Positions 1-6,646 of a stretch of DNA of 12,115 bases are shown piece by piece. The stretch is from Alphaproteobacteria bacterium MarineAlpha10_Bin2 (lineage in GTDB: Bacteria > Pseudomonadota > Alphaproteobacteria > UBA828), in NCBI GenBank assembly GCA_002937555.1, contig PTKB01000051.1:1-12115 (forward strand), read 5' to 3'. Under the pieces are notes generated by a model. That model made no database searches. It was not told the origin of the DNA and was given only the letters and a program-made list of their open reading frames with translations. The translations under genes and the position numbers were made by a program. Each line of letters opens with the position of its first letter. Position 1 is the first letter of the stretch.

Positions 1-38
1 CCGGCGGAGAAGAGAGGTTGGAGAGATGGGGCGAACTG

Positions 39-56
39 AGCGCGCGAATGCGCGCT
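39..56. repeat. Short GC-rich inverted repeat
   Basis: A perfect 7-bp inverted repeat, AGCGCGC and GCGCGCT, flanks a 4-nt GAAT loop. It lies beyond the ferredoxin gene and a larger hairpin, in the gene-free left end of the window. It has no T-run on either side. It may be part of a 3' untranslated region or of a dispersed palindromic repeat; its role is unknown. Confidence 0.4.
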
Positions 57-70
57 GTGCTCTCCCACCC

Positions 71-103
71 AAACCCTCCCTCCCCGCTGGGGAGGAAGGG
101 TTT
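71..103. terminator. Strong hairpin after the ferredoxin gene; terminator-like or dispersed palindrome
   Basis: Two 15-nt arms (71-85 and 89-103) pair with one mismatch (C78 opposite A96) around a 3-nt loop, GCT. It begins 13 bp past the ferredoxin stop codon, where an operon terminator is expected. On the minus strand the hairpin ends in TTT and then runs into GGGTGGGAG, so the U-tract of a classical intrinsic terminator is very short. Palindromes of this CCCTCCC/GGGAGG kind are also common as dispersed intergenic repeats in alphaproteobacteria. It could stop transcription, protect the 3' end, or both. Confidence 0.5.
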
Positions 104-116
104 GCAACAATGATAC

Positions 117-434
117 CTAACCGTCGGCCGGTTTCACATGAATGGCGCCGTCTTCGATCACCACCGGATAGCTTTTGATAGCAACCGTGCAGGGTGCGCC
201 GGCGGGAAGGCCGGTGGCGATTTCGAAACAGCCGGCGTGGAACGGGCATTCGACCAGATCGCCGTCGATCTCGCCTTCCGATAGCGATGCTTCGCCGTGG
301 GTGCAGGTGTCGTCGGTGACGTGGAAAACGCCGTCGAGATTAAATACCGCGAGCGGCACGTGATCCGGCGGGTCGACGCGAAGGATTTCTCCCACCGCCA
401 CGTCTTCGGTGCGGCATAGATAAAGCATGTCCAA
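117..434 (-). CDS. Rieske [2Fe-2S] ferredoxin of an oxygenase system
   Basis: Small electron carrier of about 105 residues, the usual size of the ferredoxins (BphA3/HcaC type) that pass electrons to Rieske non-heme iron oxygenases. The cluster motif is complete: Cys44-x-His46, 16 residues, then Cys63-x2-His66 (CTHGEA and CPFHAGCF). There is no signal peptide or membrane segment, so it should be cytoplasmic. It is the last gene of a minus-strand operon behind oxygenase A and a 113-residue protein, with a 20-bp gap. The start is ambiguous: TTG at 434 sits 6 nt after an AAGGA (441-445), while ATG at 428 sits 12 nt after it; the TTG has the better spacing and is used here. No reductase to feed it is in the window. 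An assimilatory nitrite-reductase small subunit is a less likely alternative given the oxygenase neighbour. Confidence 0.9.
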   Translation of the reverse strand: MDMLYLCRTEDVAVGEILRVDPPDHVPLAVFNLDGVFHVTDDTCTHGEASLSEGEIDGDLVECPFHAGCFEIATGLPAGAPCTVAIKSYPVVIEDGAIHVKPADG

Positions 435-454
435 GAATTATCCTTCGCTTTGGC

Positions 455-796
455 TTAGCCGGTGTGGTCGCCATGAGCGGCGATGAAGCGCTCTTCCTCG
501 AAGCTGTGCGGCACGTTGGGATCGCCCCGGTAGAGCTCGATATGCGGCGCCACCTCGGCAAGCGCGAGGGAGAGATAGAACAGGCGTTGCGAATCCTCCG
601 GCAGTTCGCCCATGGGAAACTCGTCGGCATGTTCCAGGATCTTGGGCAGGAGCGGCACCATCGCATCGTAAAACGCCTGCAATGTCTCGGTGCTGGAACC
701 CCGGCGCTTGGACTGGCGCGCATCTTGCGTTGGCAAAGCCCATTCCTCGACCAGCGGCTTCAGCGCCGCGAAACCCTTCGGCAGGCTTGTGCTCAT
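455..796 (-). CDS. Conserved-looking hypothetical protein, 113 aa, in the oxygenase A operon
   Basis: I cannot assign a family with confidence. The protein is acidic, looks mostly helical, and has no signal peptide, no membrane segment and no cysteine, so it carries no obvious Fe-S or thiol chemistry. The N-terminal stretch LPKGFAALKPLVEEWALPT (residues 5-23) and the Arg/Lys patch after it (27-32) look like conserved blocks. The C-terminus has several His residues (97, 108, 111) that might bind metal; this is only a possibility. It lies 16 bp after oxygenase A and 20 bp before the ferredoxin. That is the slot held by the beta subunit in many alpha-beta-ferredoxin oxygenase operons, but it is too short and too helical-looking for a beta subunit (typically about 160-190 residues, cone-shaped mixed sheet). 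The likely ribosome site GGAG (808-811) lies immediately before the oxygenase A stop codon (813-815 on the plus strand), suggesting coupled translation. Codon use looks like that of its neighbours. Confidence 0.75.
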   Translation of the reverse strand: MSTSLPKGFAALKPLVEEWALPTQDARQSKRRGSSTETLQAFYDAMVPLLPKILEHADEFPMGELPEDSQRLFYLSLALAEVAPHIELYRGDPNVPHSFEEERFIAAHGDHTG

Positions 797-812
797 TTTC
801 CGGTTCGCTCCA

Positions 813-2018
813 TTATTCCGCTGCGCTCATGCACTCGGCGATGACGTGATGGGCGTGGCGGATGAGGATTTCCTCATCCTGTAAATTAATGATTCGCTTG
901 ACGCCCGAGGCGATGGCGCGGTGCGTGTTCTCCATGGTCTGGGTGTCCTCGAGCCAGGCGTTGCGCTGTAGGAGCTGGGCATGTTCGAGCGCCCAGCGCT
1001 CGGAGTTGGTGCGCGGCGCGCGAACGTAATATTTGCCCTCCCACAGGGTCTTGTTGTGGGCGAGCGGCCAGAACTGGTGAGTGAACCAGATGCCTTCCGA
1101 AATGTGCAGCAGCAGGTTGGGAAAGGCGACGGAGAGCTCAAAAGCGAAATCCTCGCGCGCGGACGGATTGATGCTGGGCGGCAGCATGGTGCCTTCCGCC
1201 TTGGCGACCAAGGAGCCTCGCGCATGTTTCTGGGCGATCGCCGCCACCGGCTCGGGCGCAGTGTTCATATTGAGGCAGACGCCGCAGGTGCGGTGCGGGC
1301 CAAATAGCTGAACGTCCGAGAGGCCGGTCGAAAACACGTCGGGGAACGAGCCGGCATGGATGGTGTTGACGTGATAGGCCTCGGCGAAAGCGTCGTGGGC
1401 GATCTTCCAATTGCAGTCGAGATAGGTGTGATATTTGTAGCAATAATCCATCTCGGCGTAAGGGTAGCCCGACATATGGTCGCCGTACGCGCTGAGGAAA
1501 TCATGCAGGCTTTGCGGCGGCTCAGGCGCGAGGTTGACGAAAACAAAACCTTCCCACACGTCCGCATGGACCGGCGCAAGCCCATTCTGTTGCTTGTCGA
1601 AACAGGAATAAAACCGTTCCTCTTCGGGCACGTTTATGAGCGCGCCATCGGCGCCGTAGACCCAACCATGAAAGCGGCAGGAAAGCACCGCCGCCTTGCT
1701 GTGGCCGTAGGTTTCCTCGCCGCTCTCGGTCACCACCTTGTTGCCGCGGTGCGAGCACACATTGTGGAAGCCGCGCACCGCACCGTCCTTGCCGCGCATG
1801 ATGATGACCGAGGTATGGGCGAAGGCGAGACGCTTGACCTTGTAGCTGCCGGGCTCGGCGATTTCTTCCTCGCGCGCGACATAGAGCCAACATGTATTGA
1901 ACACTGCCGCGATCTCGCGCCGATAAAAATCTTCCGAGACGCACGGCTCTGCCGGGATTGGCCCTTGCCCGAGATGAGGATATTTTTCCGACCAGCGATG
2001 GGCCGAGACGCTGCTCAT
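813..2018 (-). CDS. Rieske non-heme iron oxygenase, alpha subunit (paralogue A)
   Basis: Catalytic subunit of an aromatic-ring-hydroxylating or related oxygenase, 401 aa, cytoplasmic. The N-terminal Rieske domain carries Cys88-x-His90 (CSH) and Cys114-x2-His117 (CRFHGW), with 23 residues between the pairs rather than the usual 15-17. The catalytic domain starts near residue 200 (CNWK) and carries the mononuclear iron site: His216 and His221 in EAYHVNTIH, with Asp358 in LEDTQTME as probable third ligand. The residue three before the first His, usually an Asp that bridges electrons between subunits, is Glu213. An AGGAA ribosome site (2027-2031) lies 8 nt before the ATG. It is the first gene of a three-gene operon with a 113-aa protein and a ferredoxin. 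Its closest relative here is the gene at 9599-10798. No classical beta subunit is adjacent, so it may be an alpha-only enzyme. Substrate unknown; N-demethylating or O-demethylating Rieske enzymes are alternatives to ring dioxygenases. Confidence 0.93.
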   Translation of the reverse strand: MSSVSAHRWSEKYPHLGQGPIPAEPCVSEDFYRREIAAVFNTCWLYVAREEEIAEPGSYKVKRLAFAHTSVIIMRGKDGAVRGFHNVCSHRGNKVVTESGEETYGHSKAAVLSCRFHGWVYGADGALINVPEEERFYSCFDKQQNGLAPVHADVWEGFVFVNLAPEPPQSLHDFLSAYGDHMSGYPYAEMDYCYKYHTYLDCNWKIAHDAFAEAYHVNTIHAGSFPDVFSTGLSDVQLFGPHRTCGVCLNMNTAPEPVAAIAQKHARGSLVAKAEGTMLPPSINPSAREDFAFELSVAFPNLLLHISEGIWFTHQFWPLAHNKTLWEGKYYVRAPRTNSERWALEHAQLLQRNAWLEDTQTMENTHRAIASGVKRIINLQDEEILIRHAHHVIAECMSAAE

Positions 2019-2093
2019 GGAGTGTGTTCCTGACGGCCTCTATTTTTCATTTCGGGCCAGCAGTCTAAAGTAAAAGCGGAGAGGGAGAAAGCC
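2019..2093. promoter_or_regulatory. Divergent promoter region, oxygenase A / hydrolase
   Basis: These 75 bp separate the start of oxygenase A (minus) from the start of the alpha/beta hydrolase (plus), so both promoters must lie here or inside the opposite gene. The middle is AT-rich (TATTTTTCATTT and CTAAAGTAAAAG) compared with its surroundings. I find no pair of boxes with good -35/-10 matches on either strand and no clear palindromic operator. Ribosome sites are seen for both genes: AGGAA (2027-2031, minus) and GGAGAGGGAG (2078-2087, plus). Confidence 0.4.
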
Positions 2094-2900
2094 ATGCGAA
2101 TCGAAACGATATTCACCGAACCCACGCCGCGCATCGCCGCCGACTGCTTGGGCCGAGGACCTGTGGTCTTGTTCCTGCATGGCATCGGCGGCAACCGCAC
2201 CAACTGGCGCGATCAACTGCCAGCATTTGCGCCGCATTACTTGGCCGTGGCCTGGGACGCGCGCGGCTATGGCCTCAGCGACGGCTACGACGGCGCCTTC
2301 GATTTTGCCGACGTCAGTGCCGATTTGGCGCGTTTGCTCGATCATTTGAAGGCGGAACGGGCGCATCTGGTCGGCCTCTCGATGGGCGGGCGCATTGCGG
2401 CGGATTTCTATTTTCGCAGTTCCCAGCGGGTGGCGAGCCTGACCCTGGTCGATACCCATACCGGCTTCACCGACTTGTCGCCGGCGCTGCGCAAGGAAGA
2501 TGTCGATTCCCGCCTGGCACCGCTTAAGGCCGGCAAGACGGTGGCCGATATCGCACCGGTGGTGGCCAGCAAACTGCTCGGCCCGGATGCCACGCCGGAG
2601 GTGCGGGCGCGCCTCGAAGAAAGCATCGCGAGCCTGCGCCAAGAATTCTATATGAAATCGGTTGCGGCGACGGTGGAGCAGGACTCGGTCGGCGATTACA
2701 GCGCCATCAACGTGCCGACCCATGTGATGGTCGGCGAGCACGATCCCTTAACCACGCCCGCCATGTGCCGCAAACTGGCGGATCAAGTGAAAGGCGCCCA
2801 GTTCACAATCATCCCCGGCGCCAGCCACCTCAGCAATATCGAGAACCCCTCGGCGTTCAACGAGAAGGCCCTTGGCTTCATCGATTCGTTGTCGCCGTAA
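2094..2900 (+). CDS. Alpha/beta-fold hydrolase
   Basis: 268-aa cytoplasmic hydrolase of the superfamily that includes 3-oxoadipate enol-lactonase (PcaD) and meta-cleavage-product hydrolases. The catalytic triad is visible: nucleophile Ser96 in the elbow GLSMGG, Asp217 in VGEHDPL, and His245 in GASHLSNIENP. The oxyanion-hole HG motif is at residues 29-30 (FLHGIGG). Residues from about 125 to 190 form the variable helical cap that sets specificity. The ATG is supported by GGAGAGGGAG 6 nt upstream; there is no signal peptide. It is transcribed divergently from oxygenase A, so hydrolysis of an ester, lactone or ring-cleavage product made downstream of the oxygenase is a reasonable guess. A haloperoxidase-like or general esterase role cannot be excluded. 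It ends 46 bp from the convergent end of the binding-protein gene, with no clear terminator between them. Confidence 0.9.
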   Translation: MRIETIFTEPTPRIAADCLGRGPVVLFLHGIGGNRTNWRDQLPAFAPHYLAVAWDARGYGLSDGYDGAFDFADVSADLARLLDHLKAERAHLVGLSMGGRIAADFYFRSSQRVASLTLVDTHTGFTDLSPALRKEDVDSRLAPLKAGKTVADIAPVVASKLLGPDATPEVRARLEESIASLRQEFYMKSVAATVEQDSVGDYSAINVPTHVMVGEHDPLTTPAMCRKLADQVKGAQFTIIPGASHLSNIENPSAFNEKALGFIDSLSP

Positions 2901-2946
2901 CAAAAAGAAACCGGCCGGCGATATTCTCGATTGTCTTCGGGCCGTT

Positions 2947-4485
2947 CTAATTGCGGCTCATGAAGTAAGGCATGACCCACCCTTGTGGGATCGGCTCGAA
3001 CATCACGTCGTCCTTGTGGACGACGGTGGTGACGGCCTGCAGGAGCGGAATGGCCTTTGATTCCGACGCCACCTTGACGTTGAAATCCTTATAGCCCTGG
3101 ATGCGCTTGGCGTAGTCGGTCTCGCCAAAGAGGCCGCGCACGATTTCGCCGATATCCTCGGTGCGCCACGAGCCGAACGGCAAGTCCGGATGCATCATGT
3201 AGCCGGTGAAAATCTCCGGATCGCCGGTCGAATTGTCCCAGTTGTACATGAACACTTCAGGCTGGTTCTCGGTGTTGTTGAGCTCATAATATTTGCTCAA
3301 CTCGATCACCGTGGGTGTCACATCGATACCGACTTTCTTCCACATGCCCGATACGGCGCGCGCCATATCGAAATCATTGGTGAAAGCGCCGTTGGTGGTC
3401 ATGAACTCGAAGGTCACCGGATTGTCCGGTCCGTAACCGGATTTGGCCAGCATCTCGACCGCCTTGGCCGGGTCATACGGGAACTCGTAATCATCGACCG
3501 AGCCGGAACTCCACTTCGGCACCGTCAAGGAAAGCGGCGGCGCCTTGCCATCGAACAGGCGCTCCGAAATGGCATTCTTATCGATGGCAAGATGCATGGC
3601 GGCACGAACATTGTCGTCCAGCATGACGCCCTTGCTGGCGATCTGGAGATAGTAAACATGGGTGTAAGGCGTGATATGGCCGGTCAGGCCGTCCACGTCG
3701 TTGAGGCGGATGGCCTCGCGGATCGGCACGTTCACCGCAACGTCGGCATTGCCCGACTGGACCGCGGCCACGCGCGCCGGCGCGTCGGTGATGATCTCGA
3801 AGGTGACGCGCTTGATCTTGGGCGCGCCGCCCCAATAATCGTCGTACGCCTCGAGCACGATACGCGAGCCACGCTGATAATCGATCAGCTTGTAGGGGCC
3901 GGAGCCAACCGGATTTTCGATGAACGCGTCATGGCCGACTTCGGTGTAATATTTCTTCGGCACGATGTAGCTGCCGAGGAAATTCCACCACTCCTGCACG
4001 GTCGCCATGGGGCGGCCGAAATGAAGCGTCGCCGAGGTAGGCGAAGTTATCTCGAAATCCGCGATCGCGCCCCACACGCCGGCGAAATCGATCGGATGCA
4101 CCTCGTCCGACAAACGGTCGAAGAAGCTGAACTTGATGTCTTCCATGGTCATCTTGTCGCCATTATGGAACGTGACATCGTCGCGCATTTCGATATGCAT
4201 GGTGAGCGGATCGCCCTCGGCATAGGCCCACTTGGTCAGTACATGGGGGATGTAGCCGAGCTTGTTGTCCTGGGCGAGCGGCGCATCGAACACCGACTTG
4301 AAGATGCCCTGGCCGGTCGGGAAATTGACGCTCGGATCCCAACTCGTGATGTCCGCCTGGAAGGCGATGACCAGATTGTCGCCCGCCGCCTTGGTCGGCG
4401 TTTGTACGCCGACGGCGATGACGGCCGCAACCGCAACCCCCGCCGCGAGGCGAATTAGATATTTGAATCCTGGCAATTTGAGCAT
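2947..4485 (-). CDS. ABC transporter periplasmic substrate-binding protein, SBP_bac_5 family (DppA/OppA type)
   Basis: 512-aa binding protein for a dipeptide-, oligopeptide- or nickel-type importer. Residues 1-34 form a signal peptide: MLKLPGFKYLIR, then a hydrophobic Ala/Val stretch, then a cleavage site near TPTKAA at 31-34, so the mature protein is periplasmic. There is no lipobox Cys. Family hallmarks are RDDVTFHNGDKMTMEDIKFS in the first lobe, NPVGSGPYKL followed by YDDYWGG, and NVRAAMHLAIDKNAI. Length is typical for the family. The ATG at 4485 has AGGGAGA (4494-4500) upstream. Unusually, it faces away from its presumed permease and ATPase genes and so needs its own promoter in the 263-bp region between them. 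The ligand cannot be read from the sequence; family members bind peptides, glutathione, sugars, nickel chelates or opines. Beside two oxygenase operons, an aromatic or amide-containing substrate is possible. Confidence 0.93.
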   Translation of the reverse strand: MLKLPGFKYLIRLAAGVAVAAVIAVGVQTPTKAAGDNLVIAFQADITSWDPSVNFPTGQGIFKSVFDAPLAQDNKLGYIPHVLTKWAYAEGDPLTMHIEMRDDVTFHNGDKMTMEDIKFSFFDRLSDEVHPIDFAGVWGAIADFEITSPTSATLHFGRPMATVQEWWNFLGSYIVPKKYYTEVGHDAFIENPVGSGPYKLIDYQRGSRIVLEAYDDYWGGAPKIKRVTFEIITDAPARVAAVQSGNADVAVNVPIREAIRLNDVDGLTGHITPYTHVYYLQIASKGVMLDDNVRAAMHLAIDKNAISERLFDGKAPPLSLTVPKWSSGSVDDYEFPYDPAKAVEMLAKSGYGPDNPVTFEFMTTNGAFTNDFDMARAVSGMWKKVGIDVTPTVIELSKYYELNNTENQPEVFMYNWDNSTGDPEIFTGYMMHPDLPFGSWRTEDIGEIVRGLFGETDYAKRIQGYKDFNVKVASESKAIPLLQAVTTVVHKDDVMFEPIPQGWVMPYFMSRN

Positions 4486-4663
4486 TTATTTGTTCTCCCT
4501 GCTTTATTGCTAAATCTCTATTTACCCTCTTGTGGCCAATGTTCCCGCCCCTTGTCCCTCGGGTCAAGGCCGATCCGGACCAAGTCAACGAAACTTTACT
4601 TTTACTCGCCTTGCTTGGCCGCGTTTCTTGTTCTTAACTCACGGCCACTTAAACCACTCGTCA

Positions 4664-4680
4664 AACGCCTTGATGGCGTT
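4664..4680. repeat. Small inverted repeat, possible operator
   Basis: AACGCC and GGCGTT pair perfectly over 6 bp around a TTGAT loop. It sits about 32 bp upstream of the TATAAAAT box of the permease operon, a place where an activator or repressor could bind. Short palindromes arise by chance, so the functional reading is weak. Confidence 0.25.
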
Positions 4681-4711
4681 GCGTACAGCGACCGGCAATA
4701 ACCAATGCAGC

Positions 4712-4719
4712 TATAAAAT
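4712..4719 (+). promoter_or_regulatory. Candidate -10 element for the permease operon
   Basis: TATAAAAT closely matches a sigma-70 -10 box and lies 29 bp before the permease ATG at 4749. Transcription from it would start near 4726 and give a leader of only about 23 nt. The segment at the normal -35 position (CGACCG, 4689-4694) is a poor match, so the promoter would need an activator or may not be real. Confidence 0.3.
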
Positions 4720-4748
4720 CGCGCCATGATGATACGCCCCCGCCGCCC

Positions 4749-5765
4749 ATGCTGCGCCTGATTCTCGCGATATTGCTGCGGCGTTTGATCGTCGTCATTC
4801 CGATGCTGTTGGTTGTATCGGTGATGATATTCGTGATCCTCAGGCTACTACCGGTCGACCCGATCGCCATGATCATTTCGCCGACGGCGCTGCCGCACGA
4901 AGTGGAAGCCACGCGCGCCTTTCATGGCCTCGACAAGCCGATACCAGTGCAATATCTGATCTGGATCGGCAATGTCTTCTCGGGCGATTTCGGCAACGCC
5001 ATCAGCTTCCGCGTCAGCGTGCTGAATTTGGTTGGCGAGACCCTGCCGGCGACCATCGAGCTGGCGCTGTTTGCGCTCTTCTTCGCCGTCATCATCGGCT
5101 TCGGCGCCGGGCTCTATATGTTTCATGTGCGCGGCACGGTGCGCGAAACCGTCACCGATGTGTTCAGCATCGCCATGCTGTCCTTTCCGGATTTTTTATG
5201 GGCCCTGATCCTCATTCTGCTGGTCGGCGTGCAATGGGCAATTCTGCCCTTTACCGGACGCTACGGCCCCGAATTTATCGCCCCCGACATCACCGGCTTT
5301 ATTTTCCTCGACGCCATCATCACCGCCGATGGGCCGCTTTTATGGAGCGCACTTGGGCATATTATACTGCCCGCCCTGGCGCTCGCTTTGGCCTTCGCGC
5401 CCTTGATCATGCGGGTGCTGAAATCGAGCCTGACGGAAGTGATGACCGAGGATTACATCACGCTCGCGCGCTTACGCGGCATCAGCGAGTGGCGCATCCT
5501 GCTGCGTCATGCGCTCAAGAACGGCGTGCTGCCAACGCTAACGCTGGTCGGCGTGCAGTTCGGTTTTCTATTCGGCGGCACGCTGCTGGTTGAAATTATT
5601 TTCGCTTATCCCGGCCTCGGCAATTTGATGGTGCGCGCCATCCGCAACACCGATTTGCCGGTCATCCAGATGGCGGCGCTGACTTATTGCGTCGTCGTGC
5701 TCGCCTCCAACACGGTGGTCGACGTGCTTTATGTCGTGCTCAATCCCAAGCTGAGAAAAGAATGA
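4749..5765 (+). CDS. ABC transporter permease, DppB-like
   Basis: 338-aa inner-membrane permease of the peptide/nickel importer family (BPD_transp_1). The N-terminal helix (MLRLILAILLRRLIVVIPML) and the following LRLLPVDP are typical of DppB/OppB. About six membrane segments can be seen. The EAA loop that docks on the ATPase is at about 235-263 (DYITLARLRGISEW ... HALKNGVLP), and the family motif FAYPGLGNL is at 285-293. Start: ATG at 4749 matches the family's N-terminus, but the bases before it are C-rich (CGCCCCCGCCGCCC) and hold no Shine-Dalgarno sequence; the upstream ATGs at 4726 and 4729 are out of frame. It opens a three-gene operon; its stop overlaps the next start as ATGA. It should pair with the permease that follows to form the translocation pore. 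Confidence 0.93.
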   Translation: MLRLILAILLRRLIVVIPMLLVVSVMIFVILRLLPVDPIAMIISPTALPHEVEATRAFHGLDKPIPVQYLIWIGNVFSGDFGNAISFRVSVLNLVGETLPATIELALFALFFAVIIGFGAGLYMFHVRGTVRETVTDVFSIAMLSFPDFLWALILILLVGVQWAILPFTGRYGPEFIAPDITGFIFLDAIITADGPLLWSALGHIILPALALALAFAPLIMRVLKSSLTEVMTEDYITLARLRGISEWRILLRHALKNGVLPTLTLVGVQFGFLFGGTLLVEIIFAYPGLGNLMVRAIRNTDLPVIQMAALTYCVVVLASNTVVDVLYVVLNPKLRKE

Positions 5766-6646
5766 ACGCGCTGGCCTGGAGAATCCGCCGGCTGCCCGCG
5801 CCGTTGCGCTCGGGCCGGGTGCTGATCGGCGGCGGCATCGTGCTCGCCGTCACGGTGATCGCCATCTTCGCGCCCTGGCTCGCGCCCAACGATCCGCAAG
5901 AGCAGGATTTGTTCGGCAACATCATGCCGCCGGCCTGGGACCCCTTGGGCGATCCCAAATATCCGTTCGGCACCGACAATCTCGGGCGCTGCATCCTGTC
6001 GCAACTGATTTACGGCGCCCGGGTGGCGATGGTCGTCGCCGTCGTCGCCTCGACCGGCGCCATGGTGATCGGCGTCACGCTTGCCCATATCGCCGGCTAT
6101 TTCGGCGGCTGGATCGACGGGCTGATCACTCGCCTCGTCGATCTCTGGATGTCGTTTCCGCCGGTGGTGCTGTCGCTCATTTTAATGCTCGGCCTCGGCG
6201 TCGGCGTCTCCAACGTGATCCTCGCCATTATTCTCGTGGATTGGACGCGCTTTTGCCGGGTGGTGCGGAGCGACGTGCTGGTGGTGCGCCAGCGCGACTA
6301 TATATCGGCGGCGCAATTGCTCGGCTTCGGCCATTTCCGCACACTTCGCCGCGAGGTGCTGCCCTCGGTCATGCCGTTGATCATCACCTTGATGGCGCTC
6401 GAAATGGGCATTGCCGTCGTCGTCGAGGCGATCCTCAGTTTCGTCGGCTTGAGTGTCGAGGCCGATGTCTCCGCCTGGGGCGTGATGGTGGCGGACGCAA
6501 GGCAATATATGTACCAGTCGGTTTGGGGATTGATCCTGCCGATCGCCGCCATCACCGTGACCGTGATGGGCTTCAACCTGTTGGGCGACGGTTTGCGGCG
6601 CACGCTCGATCCGCGTCTGCGCCAAGAAAGGCACGCACAAGCATGA
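5762..6646 (+). CDS. ABC transporter permease, DppC-like
   Basis: 294-aa second permease subunit of the importer. Hallmarks in order: an N-terminal membrane anchor with LAPNDP at 40-45 (the usual LAPYDP block), FGTDNLGRCILSQLIYGAR at 69-87, the EAA loop at about 179-205 (DYISAAQLLGFG ... EVLPSVMPL), and LSFVGLSVEADVSAWGVM at 225-242. In most homologues the Cys77 position of FGTDNLGR(C) is Asp, a mild departure. The start is the ATG at 5762, which overlaps the previous stop codon in ATGA and follows a GAGAAAAGA ribosome site; the reading frame stays open for 25 codons upstream, but that part is out-of-frame coding sequence of the first permease. It ends in another ATGA overlap with the ATPase gene, so all three proteins are probably translationally coupled. 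Confidence 0.93.
   Translation: MNALAWRIRRLPAPLRSGRVLIGGGIVLAVTVIAIFAPWLAPNDPQEQDLFGNIMPPAWDPLGDPKYPFGTDNLGRCILSQLIYGARVAMVVAVVASTGAMVIGVTLAHIAGYFGGWIDGLITRLVDLWMSFPPVVLSLILMLGLGVGVSNVILAIILVDWTRFCRVVRSDVLVVRQRDYISAAQLLGFGHFRTLRREVLPSVMPLIITLMALEMGIAVVVEAILSFVGLSVEADVSAWGVMVADARQYMYQSVWGLILPIAAITVTVMGFNLLGDGLRRTLDPRLRQERHAQA

Larger units (their letters stand above)
4486..4748. promoter_or_regulatory. Divergent control region of the ABC importer
   Basis: This 263-bp gene-free stretch lies between the binding-protein gene (minus) and the permease operon (plus) and is visibly AT-richer than the genes around it. It should hold both promoters. On the plus strand, TATAAAAT at 4712-4719 is a good -10 match about 30 bp before the permease ATG, but no -35 box stands at normal spacing. 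A small inverted repeat (4664-4680) lies upstream of it. On the minus strand TTGACT and TTGACC occur about 90-115 nt upstream of the binding-protein start, without convincing -10 partners. No ORF, tRNA or riboswitch fold is recognised. Confidence 0.5.

Noticed and set aside
1356..2033. Open frame of 225 codons on the plus strand, antisense to oxygenase A
   Set aside because: It mirrors a strong Rieske oxygenase gene. High GC at third positions leaves the opposite strand open; the translation shows no family motif. A similar mirror frame exists opposite oxygenase B, as expected from their homology.
2901..2946. Possible bidirectional terminator between the hydrolase and binding-protein genes
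   Set aside because: The short CCGGCCGG palindrome and a distant GGGCCG do not form a convincing stem with a T-run on either strand.
3190..4458. Open frame of 422 codons antisense to the binding-protein gene
   Set aside because: Its translation is rich in Arg, His and Asp with no recognisable domain, while the minus-strand gene has a signal peptide and clear family motifs.
6241..6642. 134-codon in-frame N-terminal extension of the fused ATPase
   Set aside because: The extension overlaps the conserved C-terminal half of the second permease and is not ATPase-like; the ATGA start at 6643 is the natural one.
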